Of a stretch of 64,000 nt of DNA, positions 11,885-24,204 are shown piece after piece; within the stretch, counting starts at the first letter, position 1, and every line of letters begins with the position of its first letter. The notes beneath the pieces are model-generated. The model had not been told where the DNA came from. It searched no databases and worked only from the letters and a program-made list of their open reading frames with translations. Origin of the DNA: Sipunculus nudus (lineage: Eukaryota > Annelida > Sipuncula > Golfingiida > Sipunculidae); the NCBI GenBank assembly GCA_026874595.1, contig CM049315.1:78103401-78167400 (forward strand), read 5' to 3'. The position numbers were made by a program, and so were the translations under genes.

Positions 11885-14394
11885 CGAGTAGACCTTGTCA
11901 CCATTAGTTCATACAGAAGGCTACATGCTCCTTAGGAACAGAATCTGAAAACAAGCTCCTATCAGTCGATCGGAAATATTTTACAACAACCGTAAGCCAT
12001 TTACTATTCAGAAATAGTAATATTATGATCTTACAAAGAAAATCTGGCTTTATCTGTTCCAGGCAGTAGGAGACAGTTTTTTATGTTTCTGCTATATACC
12101 GGTTTCTTACCTTAGTGAAAATACAATATAAGTATCTAAAATACAGTCAGACATACGGACTTCTGGTCTACACAGTAAAGACTTCTAGATTAGATATCCT
12201 TTCCCTTGCCACCAGCGTTTTATGGATGGTTTTGTAGTGACACATGCGTGTAACTGTACTGAGTATAAATTTTGCGCAAAATTAGTTTGATACTATCTTT
12301 GAGGTGTTGTTGTATATTCTATAGTGGATTCTCTGTCTCGAGCTTAATAATAAATCTAAGTGATGAGAAATTATCCAGAAACATAGGTTTGCCTTCCTTA
12401 ATGTATAATACAAAAACTGAAACCATGGTAAGATTATCAAGATCTTTCTTGATTTAAATATAGAGTCAGTTCTACTAAAACAATGGTATTCAGGAAAACA
12501 TATTTTTAATTCTTTTAAAAAAAAACATGTTGCCAAGAGTTGTCAGTGAGAAGCCAAAAATGCGCACCCGACAGCCAAGTCCTAATGGACCCCTTCAATA
12601 ACAATTACCCGCCATCAGAGCCTTTATGTGTTCAAAAATTTGGCCGCTATACGAAATGGAGTATATGCATGAATTATGCGGAAGAGGTTTCTGGGATCAA
12701 TATCCATATATGAGGCTCTTCGACCACCAAGTCAATTTATAGCAAATACGACGCGCGCCGAGCCATGCCGCCCGACACAATTGTTTGTGCGACATATTAC
12801 AAGTTTGTCTATCAGGCCACTGTCAGCTTCCAGGCCGGCGAGTAAAAATAAACTCACCACGTGTGTGAGGTGTGAACAACCGCACTCAGTGTACTGGACT
12901 GTACAGAAAATCATTCTACAGTGACCTGGGAGTTCTGTAAAACCTGAAGTCTAACCATCGGCGGTTATAGCACAGGTAATTCGATTTATCACACAATATC
13001 AAACAATAGATTGTTAAATGCAACAGTTTGTATATTCTGCGTGTGACAACCTTGTTTTTTATGTAAAATAAGAAAACTTAATAGACCCCTTAAGCATGGT
13101 GTGTGTGTCGGTGTGTGTGTCGGTGTGCGTTCGTTCGAAAATGCAAATTCTTCAAATATTTAACAACACCGCTAGAAATAATAAGCCACATGATATATAG
13201 TCTTGTAGACATTTTGCTAAAACATAATAGTAAAGCAATAGTCAGTTGTAAGTATAATAACTGCGCACTGATTCTCGCAAAGCAGATACTTGTGCACCTG
13301 TGTTGTACCTAATGATAAAAAAGTGTAACTCTTCGTCCCAGTTATAGCCTGGGGTGTCCAGTTTGGCTGAATCTAGCAATATCAATAGTCGTTTATGGGC
13401 GTATATCCGAGGGGAGGGTGTGGGATTGGGAATTCCACTCCCATGGTGGGGATTTTTTTAAAAGCATGCCATAATTTGGCATTTTTTTTTTTTTTTTTTG
13501 GAAATTTTTCATATAATATAAACTCTAATCACAGAAGCTTTATTCCCGGGTTTTTTAGACACTTGCGCCAGTCAAATTGAACTTTCTTGCAAATAGGCCT
13601 ACTACCAACATTCTGTTTTGCCTAATAATGCTCAGATCTCAGGGAGGGGGGAGCTATCTCTCTCTCCCCGAGGTTACGGTACTGGATATCCGGTATTCTG
13701 CAATTATCACTAAGTCACGGTTTCAACTATACATTTCTTTCGACAATTTTGGCGGGAAAGCTGTCATCTGCTTTCAGGAGCACGCTCTCAGTTTGATTGT
13801 AAAAACAATTGGCACAGGAATGTCTTATCTGGAGTTAGACCCAACTCTTCTCCGGAGAAAACCCGAGTCCAAGCATGCATTGTGTGCTTAGTTAACAAAG
13901 CGCCTCACATATTCTGGACTTATACACGGCTTTTCGTTATAAATCTTTACAGTAATAACCAATGGGTTTTACTGCCAAGGGGCTTTAGACTCGCGGTCGA
14001 TCTGAAATCATTTACACAAGATGGAAACCTTAATCCAATCTCTGGCATGCTGCTTGGTAAAGTTTCGATTGAATAGAACCAGGTAATAGGCTTCACACAA
14101 ATCGTTAACCTCCATGATTCCATGTTAAGTGGGATAAACCAGTTATGGCCTGATCTCAGGAACACTGGATTCGTTCGTGTATATGAATATCATCTTTAAT
14201 AGACGACCCCTGGTGCCACTCGGATGAACTCGGCCATCTGCTGTGACTCAACATCTAATGCCCTAAATGTGTCCACCTGAATGGTCCAACCGACCTTTCT
14301 TTGTTATTTTTTTTTCGGAGAATGTCTTGGTGATATAAATATAGAAATTACTCTCTCACTCTCTCACTCTCTCTCATATATGTATCATTTTCTT
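11341..14394. other. Non-coding stretch, no supported gene
   Basis: AT-rich, with an (AT)n at 11857-11883, a GT-rich tract near 13100-13130 and a long T run near 13482-13499. A somewhat less AT-rich segment with scattered CpG spans about 12540-12960. Its ORFs are short, overlap on both strands and carry no recognisable domain. Confidence 0.45.
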
Positions 14395-14547
14395 AAAAAT
14401 GATAGGAAGAGAGTGCTTCCGCCCTGTCAAGTAGTCCCAAACCGAAATAGAAACTCTGCAGATGTACACACTTAAGTTAAGAATTAGATAAGTCACCATT
14501 AAAAATGGAGGCGGTTACCTCCACCAAAAAAAAAAGAAAAAAAAAAG
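14395..14547 (+). repeat. SINE 3' half, plus strand
   Basis: This matches the tail of the two minus-strand SINEs at 44290-44690 and 48255-48686. Shared parts are CCCAAACCGAAATAGAAACT, CTGCAGATGTA, AGAATTAGATAAGTCA and ATGGAGGCGGTTACCTCCAC, followed by an A-rich tail. The tRNA-like 5' part is missing, as in ordinary 5'-truncated retroposition. GGAGGCGGTTACCTCC is itself an imperfect hairpin. Confidence 0.75.
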
Positions 14548-14707
14548 ACTGACTCAGCACTAGCGCCCTCTTATAGTCGGAACGGAATTTTCATGTTCGC
14601 GCATCCATCACATACAGATATTAAACATGAATAAATTAACCATGTTTAAAGTACAAATCATTTCCAGTAGTCTTTCACTTTCTTATTTAAATCTTTTTCC
14701 GATGTGA

Positions 14708-16040
14708 TTGTATGCTTATTGTTGGACGGGCTATCCGTATTTTTTAAGTGTCAGACATGTTTATTGGAAAATGCAGTGGAACTCACTGGAGCTCATCATG
14801 CTCATGCACAAGTGTATTGTTCAAATCGAGAAAGTATTCGCTGTTAAACAGTTCATGGCTGTTCTTATATTACTGGACCTTTCAGCAGCATTTGATACTT
14901 TAGATCACAGTATCATACTTCAGCGTCTTCAGTACTCCTTTGGCATAAATGAAGTGGTTACAATCATATTTAGTAAACAGAGCGCAATGTGTGGCCATTG
15001 GTAGCACTACTTCCAGTGTCTCGACCTTAACATCTGGCGTGCCTCAGAAGTAAGTCCTTGGGCCAAAGATATTGAACGACACAAAGCCGGTCGGATATAT
15101 AATCCAAACACATGATTTGCACCACCATACTTACGCTGATGTCATCCAGGCATATATACTTATCAAACCAAAGGTCGACTGGGGTTCAATAATATCCAAA
15201 CTTGCTGCTTGTGTTTCAGAAGTAAACAGTTGGATGAGTTCCAATATGCTAATGCTAAATAAGGAACATTTTGAATTTATTTTTCACCCAAAAAATCGGG
15301 ATCTTTCATCGAAGGACTATAGCATATCTACTGAAAATGTCATATTGCTCCATCTAGTCATGTTCAGAATTTGGCTGTACTTCAATATAGTTCCTTATGA
15401 TCCTCGACTGATGCCTGCAGAACACTAGTTCAATCTATGGTAATTTCTAGGCTTGATTATGCAAATATTCTGTGTTATATGAAATACCAAAATATTAAAC
15501 TGAAAGGCTCGAGCGCATGCAAAATACTGCAGCCCGACTTGTTACAAAAAAACGGCGAGATTACATAACGCCTGTCTTTATTGGCCTTCATTAGCTACCC
15601 GTGCAATATAGGTTGCAATATATAAGGTTTTATTATAACTTTTAAATGACTACATGCACTTGCACCAGCGTATATCGGTGACCTAGTCGAGCGGTACCAA
15701 CCAGCACGACATCTTTTATCAGCCTCTTTTGTACAGTTAAACGTTCCAAGGTCAAGGACGTTTACATATGGCAACAGATCCTTTATAAACGCAACTCCCA
15801 TGTAATGGAATGGACTTCCTACTCACATCAGAGATAATCCCTCGTTTATCGCTTTCAAGAAACTTTAAAGACTTATCTGTTTTAAGAAGCTTATTTAAAT
15901 TGATTTTATATCTTCTTGTAGTATGGTATGTTTTTAGTTTATACATTTTATGTATTGTACAGCGCCTTAGAGCATGTTTTAGAATATGAATAGGCCGCTT
16001 AAGAAATGCTGTATTTTATTATTATTATTATTATTATTAA
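14708..16040 (+). mobile_element. Decayed CR1/L2-type LINE, reverse transcriptase part to 3' end
   Basis: Fragments in changing frames reproduce the order of a non-LTR reverse transcriptase. First comes LLDLSAAFDTLDH (catalytic box A, near 14873-14911), then a LTSGVPQ block near 15030 and HTYADVIQAY near 15128-15157. The second aspartate of the YADD box reads as valine. VSRLDY-, RLQ- and LHWLP-like pieces continue to about 15870. The 3' UTR has an AGCGCCTTAGAGCATG block and ends in an ATT microsatellite, as in CR1/L2 elements. Stops and frameshifts throughout mean it is dead. ORF1 and the endonuclease are not visible. Confidence 0.85.
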
Positions 16041-16084
16041 ACACTTTAAAGGATATGCTTTATATAATTAATTACCCTCAACTA

Positions 16085-16154
<70 letters not shown>

Positions 16155-16236
16155 ATTGATTCTAACAACATCACCTGATGATCGGGTCGCATCACGTGAA
16201 ACAGTCTGTAGTGAATTAACGGTGTTGTCTTTCTTC

Positions 16237-16274
<38 letters not shown>
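16085..16274. repeat. Two (AT)n tracts flanking an 85-bp spacer
   Basis: AT runs at about 16085-16153 and 16239-16274 enclose a unique spacer containing ATCACGTGA. They lie shortly after the LINE tail. Confidence 0.9.
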
Positions 16275-16276
<2 letters not shown>

Positions 16277-17367
16277 TTCATTCACCTTATATTTAGAACC
16301 GGCCTAGCCCATATTGTTAGGTTAGACCGCTCTCTCCGCTTGAATATCTAAAAACTGTGATCCATCTCTTTTGAATATTTAATCAAGCGCTGCACGCATG
16401 GTTGGGTCTCTGGGCGGTCGGAATTCATTACACGGACCGTACTTAATGTTGTGACAAGAATACATGTACGTGTTGACTTAGCTGTAAATGTCTCGTCAAA
16501 TGGGACTATGTATACCGTAGCTTTTACAGCAACCCTCTTCACGTATGTTTACGGTAACACCCCAAATATTTGTTTCCGCTAAAAAGCCCCCGAGTACAGT
16601 CAACGCTGATCGAGTGCATGTAACAAAAAAGATTCAGTGTACCTGAGCTATAGCTCTGTAAAGCGAACATTTGTGTTCTTCAGGTGAGCTGGCCATAGAG
16701 GGATACATGAGAGAATAATCCTAAATTTAATTATATCGGTCCATAAGACATAAACAATGGTGAGTGCGATACAGACAAACCGTCATATTTAAGTATAGAG
16801 CTATTCAAAGATGTTATAGAAATGTAGAACGTCGGGTATATGATTACGTTAGCGGCCTTCATGACCTAGGATGGGTCGACTGTTTCGTCGCCTTGCCATA
16901 TATTGAAAAAAAAGTGGCATTATAACGTTATAACATCTATTATCTTTAATTATTCCTTTTTGTTGGATACTGTGACATTAAGCAAGATTAAGTCTTTGGT
17001 ATGCGCAATAGCCTCAGTGAATCAGTATAAATGTTAACATACCTAATAGCGTGTTGTAAATTTGGATAGTTTAAATCAAATTTGAGTTTTGTAAAATAAA
17101 GTGTTGAAAATTGAGCCAAAATAACTTCAATATACTGACTCCTTAATCAAAATTTTTATATTAAGTCAAAATGTGTGTGCGTGGTGGGGTCGGGGGAGGG
17201 GGGGGGAGGCGGGTGAAGAGGTTTGTGTTTGTGTCCTTATTTCAGAGGTGGATTTATCGTATTCCTATGGATGGTCCCCTCGCATTTCCTCACCAAACAG
17301 CGTCCATGATAATGACTTAATAGGTTAAACTGAGACTTCACTCTTTCTTCCTGAAGAGTTTAATATC
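16275..17367. other. Non-coding stretch, no supported gene
   Basis: Only short ORFs without recognisable domains were seen. A G-rich tract lies near 17185-17215. Confidence 0.45.
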
Positions 17368-17660
17368 ATTGCCTTCGCCGGGAGGGTATACTTTAATTCC
17401 CGTCCGTGTGTGAGTTTGTGTGTTTTTTCACAACATAACTTGCGCAATCTTGAACAGAATCTCATGAAATTTCCGGGGAATTAGGAAATGGATTAGTAAA
17501 GATTCGATTAGATTTAGGTGTGGATCCGTCACATGAACCGGGTTCAGGAATGCATTCAAAGGAATATTCATAAATGTACAATCATTTATGCAAGTATAAA
17601 CCTGGGAATATGGGCTGAATAAGTGAATGCAAACATGGTATTGGAGGCATCCCAAAAGAG
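17368..17660 (+). repeat. Dispersed repeat family R1, copy 2
   Basis: Starts with TTGCCTTCGCCGGGAGGGTA and runs through CATAACTTGCGCAATC and AATCTCATGAAATTTCC. It reaches AACCTGGGAATATGGGCTGA and GTGAATGCAAACATGG. This is the most complete-looking copy of the family in the window. Confidence 0.75.
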
Positions 17661-19451
17661 GGACACCCACATAGCGGAGGGTTGCATGTATATTTCTAGT
17701 GATAAATAGAATCAACGGTGGCGTTTACACAAGATAATAAACCTTATTACAATGACTCTCGTTCCCCGGTCATTTATGAATATAACACAGTCTTAATTAA
17801 CAATAACTATCCTGACGAATTATGTTGTGTGCGTGTAATAATGAACCCATAACAGTTTTTATTAGGTAATCCTTGTATTATATTCGCTGTAATTGCCTTA
17901 ACTGTGAATACTGTACTTAATTAATTCTCGACAAAATTGTTATTGATATGCTTACAAATATCTTACATGCATTTTATTATTAATATCAAAGTCAGATTAA
18001 TGGTTACCCGTATGAATGTTATGTTGAGCAAATGAGAAGACGGAATTCAGTGACCTTACTTTTAAACATGGCAAAACTCTTCAACTCACTTCCACAAATG
18101 TACACAAAAATCCGAGGATTAATAAGCTGCAGCAAGTGTTATCGATATCTGATCACTTAAGAGGGCCGAGAATTTGCTGTTCAGCAGGCTAGGACTGAAC
18201 CTGTAAAGAATCTCAATAATCTCTTTTTATCACTGCATATATAATATTGCCTAGAGGGCTTCTGTGTTAAATCTGATTTAATGTTTACCATATTCTTCCT
18301 GGTAGGACAGTTTTTTTTGTACAAAGTGATTGATATTTTACAAAATGACGACGAGCCCGTCATTCCATCGTGTTGAATATGTCTGAGTTATCATGTTTTC
18401 CAAGCTCTCTAGGTCATGAATTTCATGCAAGAGGTTTGCACTGCCTGCAGGGGTCCCGGTGTCGCCGAGTTTTATTAAGCTCGTGTTATCGTTTCAGTGA
18501 CAGCGGACGCCGGTCTCCCCAGCTCCCGTGGTGAATGACGTCCCGTTTCATGATGAAGTGATCGTTCAATCCACGACGCCTCATGCCGACCTGATGTGCA
18601 AACTAGGAAAGGAACTCCTATTGACACGAATCTGAGCTTCACGTCCAAAACCTGCCAATTCCAGACAACAGAGTCAACGGCTCCCCGCACTTGACGGGGC
18701 CATTTAAGGGTTGTCAACAATATTAGCTAACTAGCGCCTATTGTAGCTAACACTGGGTTCTACGACGCCGCAACGCACTGACACGGACAAATCGGTGTCA
18801 CAATTATATTTATGGTCATATTATCGGCGGGAACCCGCGGGACATACAAAGGTTGAACAAGTGTTATTGTGTACGACCGGAATAAGTAGTATAGTGTCTG
18901 CGACAGTTCACATGAATGTCTAAGGCAACTTAAGACACCCATTGTACTTCAAAATACGGGAGCTGCATGCACTAAAATCCAAAATTGGACTTCATGCCGT
19001 TAATCAGCCCTCGGTAATAGTTACTAATATCAAAATGCGCAAACCCCAGACAGTGATTTCGATAGTGTAGTCTTCATGCAGTTATTTTAAAAGTGAATTC
19101 CATATGAGAAATCTGAATACGACGGTAGGATGCAAGGCATGTGTAAAATTTACAATCATTGGTGGGTGTAAAGCATATGTACAATTACAATTGTTACGTC
19201 GATATGTTACAGACTGAGATATTACAGCTGTGAGACGAGAGGAAATGTAACAGCTTTAAATCCGCCTGAAACTTACCAGGTACAAAGCACATGGTAATGC
19301 AACACCAGCAAGGTAATTGGAAATTTCTCGAGGAAACATAACAGCTGTAAAACGGTTTGAAATACTACAGTCACGAGGCATTTGAAAACAGTTGAAAGCT
19401 CGGTGGAGACGCTGCATATACAACCGTGAGCCAGTCTGGAACGCGACGGTG
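17661..19451. other. Non-coding stretch, one open GC-richer patch
   Basis: Mostly AT-rich. Around 18480-18720 the composition shifts and both strands stay open: a plus-strand run of about 44 codons follows an acceptor-like TTTCAG, and an 81-codon ORF lies on the minus strand. No family is recognised. Degenerate CAGCTGT/GAAAT repeats appear from about 19200 to 19400, just before the minisatellite. Confidence 0.4.
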
Positions 19452-19569
19452 ACAGGCAAGTGTAAACGTTACAGGCAAGTGTTCAAGATACAGACAAGTG
19501 TAAAAGTCACGGGCAAGTTTTAAAGTTACAGGCAAGTGTACAGGTTACAGGCAAGTGTAAAGGTTACAG
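19452..19569 (+). repeat. 19-bp minisatellite, about six units
   Basis: The consensus unit is ACAGGCAAGTGTAAAGGTT. Six consecutive units occupy 19452-19565, with a partial unit after them. Most differences are point changes and the period stays at 19. It lies about 250 bases upstream of the orphan ORF at 19820, so it could sit in that gene's promoter or 5' UTR. Confidence 0.9.
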
Positions 19570-19819
19570 AGGTAAATCAGGTGGATGTGTGATGTTGTGA
19601 TATTTGTGAGACTGGTATATTTGTTACCTTGGTATTGCAGAAGTAAACGCAATAGACATATAAAACAGGTGGAAAGATACGCTGTTAGCAAGTGATACAG
19701 GCTGCTGGTGTAAAGTAGGTGAAAACGATGGGGCATTTAGCAGGTTGTTAGGCAAGTGGAAATGCGTATACTCTCCGTGCAGACGGTCTGGGTAACCGAG
19801 GACGAACTTTCTTGAAATA

Positions 19820-20455
19820 ATGAAGTTACCCGAAATGTCCAAGCTGAGAGAATCCGAGTTCAAGTTGTCTTCAGATGAACTGGAGCAGATAAAATACTCT
19901 AGTATTCTGAAAAGACGTAAAGGAAAAGATGAGAAGAAAAAGTTCTCCGACTTCCTGTCGCCGGAAGCACAGATTGCGATGCAGCTAGCTGTAGAGGATA
20001 CAAAGGAATTAGCTCCAACAATTGAAGAAATAGACCAGACTAAAACTAAAGAGAAAACGTCAGTTTATAATGCTAGTTCAGCGGACCAATCAAAAAGCAG
20101 CGATGCACGTGCGCAACCAAAGCGACAGAAAATGGGGCCGAAAAAGAAAAGCTTCGCCGACATATATGACGCAAACTCTGTAGGTCGGATGGAAGGCGAC
20201 ATCACAGACGAGAAATTTGATGCCTCTAGTCTACGCAAGAGGGCGCTGGATGGAGGCAAAGTTGAAAGTGCAATGGAAATTGTAGAAACTGTATTTAGAG
20301 ACGGCATAGAACCAGAGTGTGACGACATTGCTATAGAGGAAATTGCAAAACAAAATGCTGTGGACAAATGCTTAGTCTGGATGGTGGCAACGGATGACAT
20401 AGAAGGAGAGAAAGAGACAAAGGGTGAAGCAATGGAGGTCACGGGAGACTCCTGA
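19820..20455 (+). CDS. Uncharacterised 211-residue charged protein
   Basis: This is the longest clean single-exon ORF in the window. An in-frame TAA lies at 19793-19795, so translation starts at this ATG or at Met6. The protein is rich in Lys, Glu and Asp. Basic clusters at residues 31-41 and 100-110 (PKRQKMGPKKK) look like nuclear-localisation signals. Two similar motifs follow basic runs: KKKFSDFLSP near residues 39-48 and KKKSFADIYD near 108-117. The C-terminal third is acidic and probably helical. No enzyme motif, signal peptide or membrane segment is visible, and I do not recognise the family. An AATAAA at 20950-20955 could end the transcript. It may be a lineage-specific intronless gene or a chance ORF; its length and biased composition favour a real gene. 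Confidence 0.6.
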   Translation: MKLPEMSKLRESEFKLSSDELEQIKYSSILKRRKGKDEKKKFSDFLSPEAQIAMQLAVEDTKELAPTIEEIDQTKTKEKTSVYNASSADQSKSSDARAQPKRQKMGPKKKSFADIYDANSVGRMEGDITDEKFDASSLRKRALDGGKVESAMEIVETVFRDGIEPECDDIAIEEIAKQNAVDKCLVWMVATDDIEGEKETKGEAMEVTGDS

Positions 20456-20723
20456 CCCCGTGGGTCAAGGTCACAATATTCATTAGGTGTTTACGTAAAA
20501 CGATTTATTGAAGCGCCAACACAAAGTTAAGTTCAAAATGCTTTTTTTTCTTGTTTGCTTGAAAAGTAAAGTAGTCCGTGCTTTCTTCACAAAGTCCCCG
20601 CAGTGAGTTTATAAGGCAAAAATAACGCACAATATAAAGTGGCTTAATTCTCCACAAGAGGTCGCTCTGGTACCAGCTTAGACAACTATAAGCACTACCA
20701 TTTTCTCTGATGTCCCTAAATTG

Positions 20724-20792
<69 letters not shown>

Positions 20793-21149
20793 ATGGTTAG
20801 TACAGTAAACAGGACTGACTTTTTGAACGCCGTTGGGGAATTAAGAAAACTAAAAAAAGCTCTGTAATGGCCAAACATGCATTAAATGCTACCACGTTCA
20901 CCACACGCTGTGCAACTGATTATATCAACACGGTCTACATTTTTATTTCAATAAATTATTTGCAACGTTTTATTTCAGTTGCCATTATTCTCGCCAAGAG
21001 CTGTTGTTGAAAAGAGAACATTTTCCCTTATAACTCCTTAAAATCAAAGTCACACTAAAAGCGGGGATTATGACGGGGCAAGTCAAGAATATTTTCTGAA
21101 GAAAAGTTTGACCTTATGACCTTTACAATCTCGCTTTTTTGGGTTCATG
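20456..21149. other. Downstream of the orphan ORF, no gene seen
   Basis: Contains a long (AT)n tract at 20727-20788 and an AATAAA at 20950-20955; otherwise featureless AT-rich DNA. Confidence 0.5.
20727..20788. repeat. (AT)n microsatellite
   Basis: A pure dinucleotide run of about 31 repeats. Confidence 0.95.
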
Positions 21150-21410
21150 CTAAGCACGATTTGTTTTGAACGAGGGTGTAATGAATGTTATATTTTTCTC
21201 TTCATGTATGTATATAACCAATTAGATCTTCTTGAGGACCCGGCCCTGTTCCGGATTCAGAAACGTCATCAAAGAATTTTCACAATTGTATAGACACTGA
21301 CGCCCAAATGGACCTGGGAATATGTGCCGAAATAGTTAACGCAAATACGGATTTGGGAGCATCCCACAATAGCCCCCCCCCCCCACCCCACCCCATCCCA
21401 ACACACAAAC
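21150..21410 (+). repeat. Dispersed repeat family R1, copy 3 (diverged)
   Basis: Retains the 3' blocks ATCAAAGAATTTTCACAA, GGACCTGGGAATATGTGCC and AACGCAAATACGGATTTGGG, followed by a poly-C tract and CA repeats. The 5' hairpin is not clear. Confidence 0.55.
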
Positions 21411-22164
21411 ACACACACAAACGGTGATACTTGTGTTCCTCAAAATGCAGATTAATAGTTTTAAATGATCTCAGATGAAATTCCAAACCTTCACTCAGTG
21501 GTTCAGTTAATCCCCTGTTTAACAGAGCCTTAATCGATCAGTTTCATTTCTATAACAAAATGAAAAGACTAAAATCGTCCATATTAACTGGGTGTGCCTG
21601 ATCACGCTTTCCTCTTTCGTGGCCTGATGGTGAGGGGTCTGGTTGACAGACATACCACACCCACAGGAAGCTCGCATATTGTCGTATGTATCTTAACATT
21701 CTATGCAATAAATCGATCTCATACACACATATTTCCCATTATACAGAATTGTTCACAAACTTATCTAGACAAGACTTTTCTTGCGTGTTTGTAACAACAC
21801 TGGCAAGAATGTGATTTTTTTGTCTTCTCCTTTTGACTATATTAGACAGCACAACTTAAAATCGTTTCTTGCAGCATGATGCTTCAAATCCCACTCCCCC
21901 TCCCCCCCCCCCCCCCACCCCTGTCTGTGGTACCAACGAATGTTAACCATGCTTCGTCAGTGTGTTGGGTTGTTTGTATGTATGCATTTATTTGTGACAA
22001 GAAAATGGAATATAAAGAAATGTGTGAAGAATATTACCTAGCTAGCAGTATGTAAATATCAATCTACATTCGGCACTGAAAGATATATGAATCGTGTTGC
22101 CTTCCAAGGATTTTTATATCATACTTCCATAATGCAACAATAGATGTAATGTGTAGGTTGCATG

Positions 22165-22166
<2 letters not shown>
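21411..22166. other. Non-coding stretch, no supported gene
   Basis: A poly-C tract lies near 21897-21917. No coding or repeat signal was recognised. Confidence 0.45.

Positions 22167-22219
<53 letters not shown>
22167..22219. repeat. (AT)n microsatellite
   Basis: A pure AT run just upstream of R1 copy 4. Confidence 0.95.
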
Positions 22220-22220
<1 letters not shown>

Positions 22221-22231
22221 CAGTTATTCTA

Positions 22232-22530
22232 TCAATAAATCATTGTCTCCGCCAGGACGGTACGCGTAAATTCCCGTTGCGGTGTGTGTGTGTGTGTGTG
22301 CGTGTGTGTGTGTGTACACATCATAACTCACGCAATCAAGAAGGGAATCCCATGAAATTTGCAGGACACCTTAGGAATGGACCATTTTAGAATCTATTAA
22401 ATACTAATTATCTATTAAAGTCCGGCTCATGATCTTAATCCAAGAAGGACTTAAAGGAATTTCACAAATCTTACATATGCACGAATTACCCTGGGAATGT
22501 GGGTCCATCAGTGAACGCAAACACTGTCCA
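22232..22530 (+). repeat. Dispersed repeat family R1, copy 4
   Basis: Starts TTGTCTCCGCCAGGACGGTA, then a (GT)n tract, CATAACTCACGCAATCAAGA, ATCCCATGAAATTTGCAGGA, CCTGGGAATGTGGGTCC and GTGAACGCAAACAC. Confidence 0.7.
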
Positions 22531-24130
22531 GCCGGTGGTAAATTAAGTTGTTAGTAGCCCTGTGCGGATGAGGATTAAATATGATTTCATGCTATTAATT
22601 AATACAAGCTGTTATGATATTAGCAAGCTACGGTTACCAGCGGGTGTTCAAACAATATGGGAATTGACCACCGTGGCATCGCTCTACCTGTACACAACCT
22701 GAGCAAGCAGATCATATTATGGAGAACGGCATCACTGAACAATGACCAACGATTCCTTTCTTAATCAACGGCATTCTACCAGACACGATATGGATCACCA
22801 AAAATGTGAATAAATAACCTCCACAATATTACTATAAAATCCAGCCGACACACCATCAGTAACTGTGTGAAGAACATCACACTGCTGCTACCTGTTGGCT
22901 GAGACATAAACAAATTTTCCTGCCAGCGACCCACCACGGACGCCGTGAACTCCGTCCATTTACTTTATTGTTTGGTCTGAAATGATACAAGATATATAGG
23001 TATCGAATGGCAACATACTTTCATACTTGAAGATCAGATATACAATACGAAACAAATGCCAGACACTGACTCCGCGGTACAATCAGTTCCATGATTAGCG
23101 TACAGTTCGGAGTGTTGTTAGTTAAACAACTGTGGTTGACTTAGACAAAACTTGGCTGACTATTGTAGACTCGGCTGAATTTGTAGTCAGCCGACTTTGA
23201 CTTGACAAAAGTTGACCGGGTTCAGATTGTTCTGAAGAATTCAAGTTATTTCTATATTATATAAAGTAACTTTGTTTTCTCTAACTGCAGTTTATCGTCT
23301 CAATGTTCGTGTTTTTTTTTTTTTTTTTTACTTAAATACATTTTATCAGTGAACTAAATTTAAATTGCCCATACATGCGAAACAATCTCCAAAGATTGGT
23401 TTCGATTTTGCCAAAACCGTCCACTCGATAATTATACTGGCAAGATGACGGAGGTGGGCCAAAGTAGTGCAATTTTGTTAATTTATTGAAACTGTTGATG
23501 CCTGTTAGAGTTAAAAGCAATGATTGAGATATAAAAAATTCTTTCGGTAGGGTTTGAATTCAATATTCCCTAGTATAACCATGTATAGCTAAAGATTAGC
23601 CAAACTTGTCTTGTACGTACGTCCATGTGGTCTGACACGTGGACATGTTGTAAGACGCAGAGAAACAGTCTATTTTCATCATTACTGAATATTTATATGC
23701 CAGTCACTATTTATAATGCTTTCACTCGGTCTCAAAGTGCCAGGCATGGATCTCTTACTTTTGAGAAAATATTCATCATTAATTTATTTAATTAATAATA
23801 AATTATTTACGATGTTATTAATATTTTCTATTATAACCGAAATCGTCAACTCAAAATACTAGGTGAAACCATACAAGCTGGTTTTCCCGGAACCGAAATT
23901 ATTTTCGAATTTTCGAGTGCGCCTTAGATGACTAAACTGCCTTCCCAGCCGGGAAGTCCTGGCTATTCACTTAGGCGACGTAATTCTTGTATACATTTAT
24001 ATTAATGCCGTCATAAGCGTCATAATCTAGGGTACGTTTGCCCCACCTCGCTTGAATTTAACTCGTCTAAAATTCTTCTTCAACTTTTGTAGTCCTGCAG
24101 TATCCGTAAGCCTTAATGCGTTTACTTGTT
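22531..24130. other. Non-coding stretch, no supported gene
   Basis: No exon was recognised on either strand. A T run lies near 23310-23330. Confidence 0.45.
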
Positions 24131-24204
24131 ACTGCGCCACCTGTTGTCCGTCTGAGTGACTACGCCATTTCCTCTGACTAGATTTGACTCTTTTTTTTTT
24201 TTTT

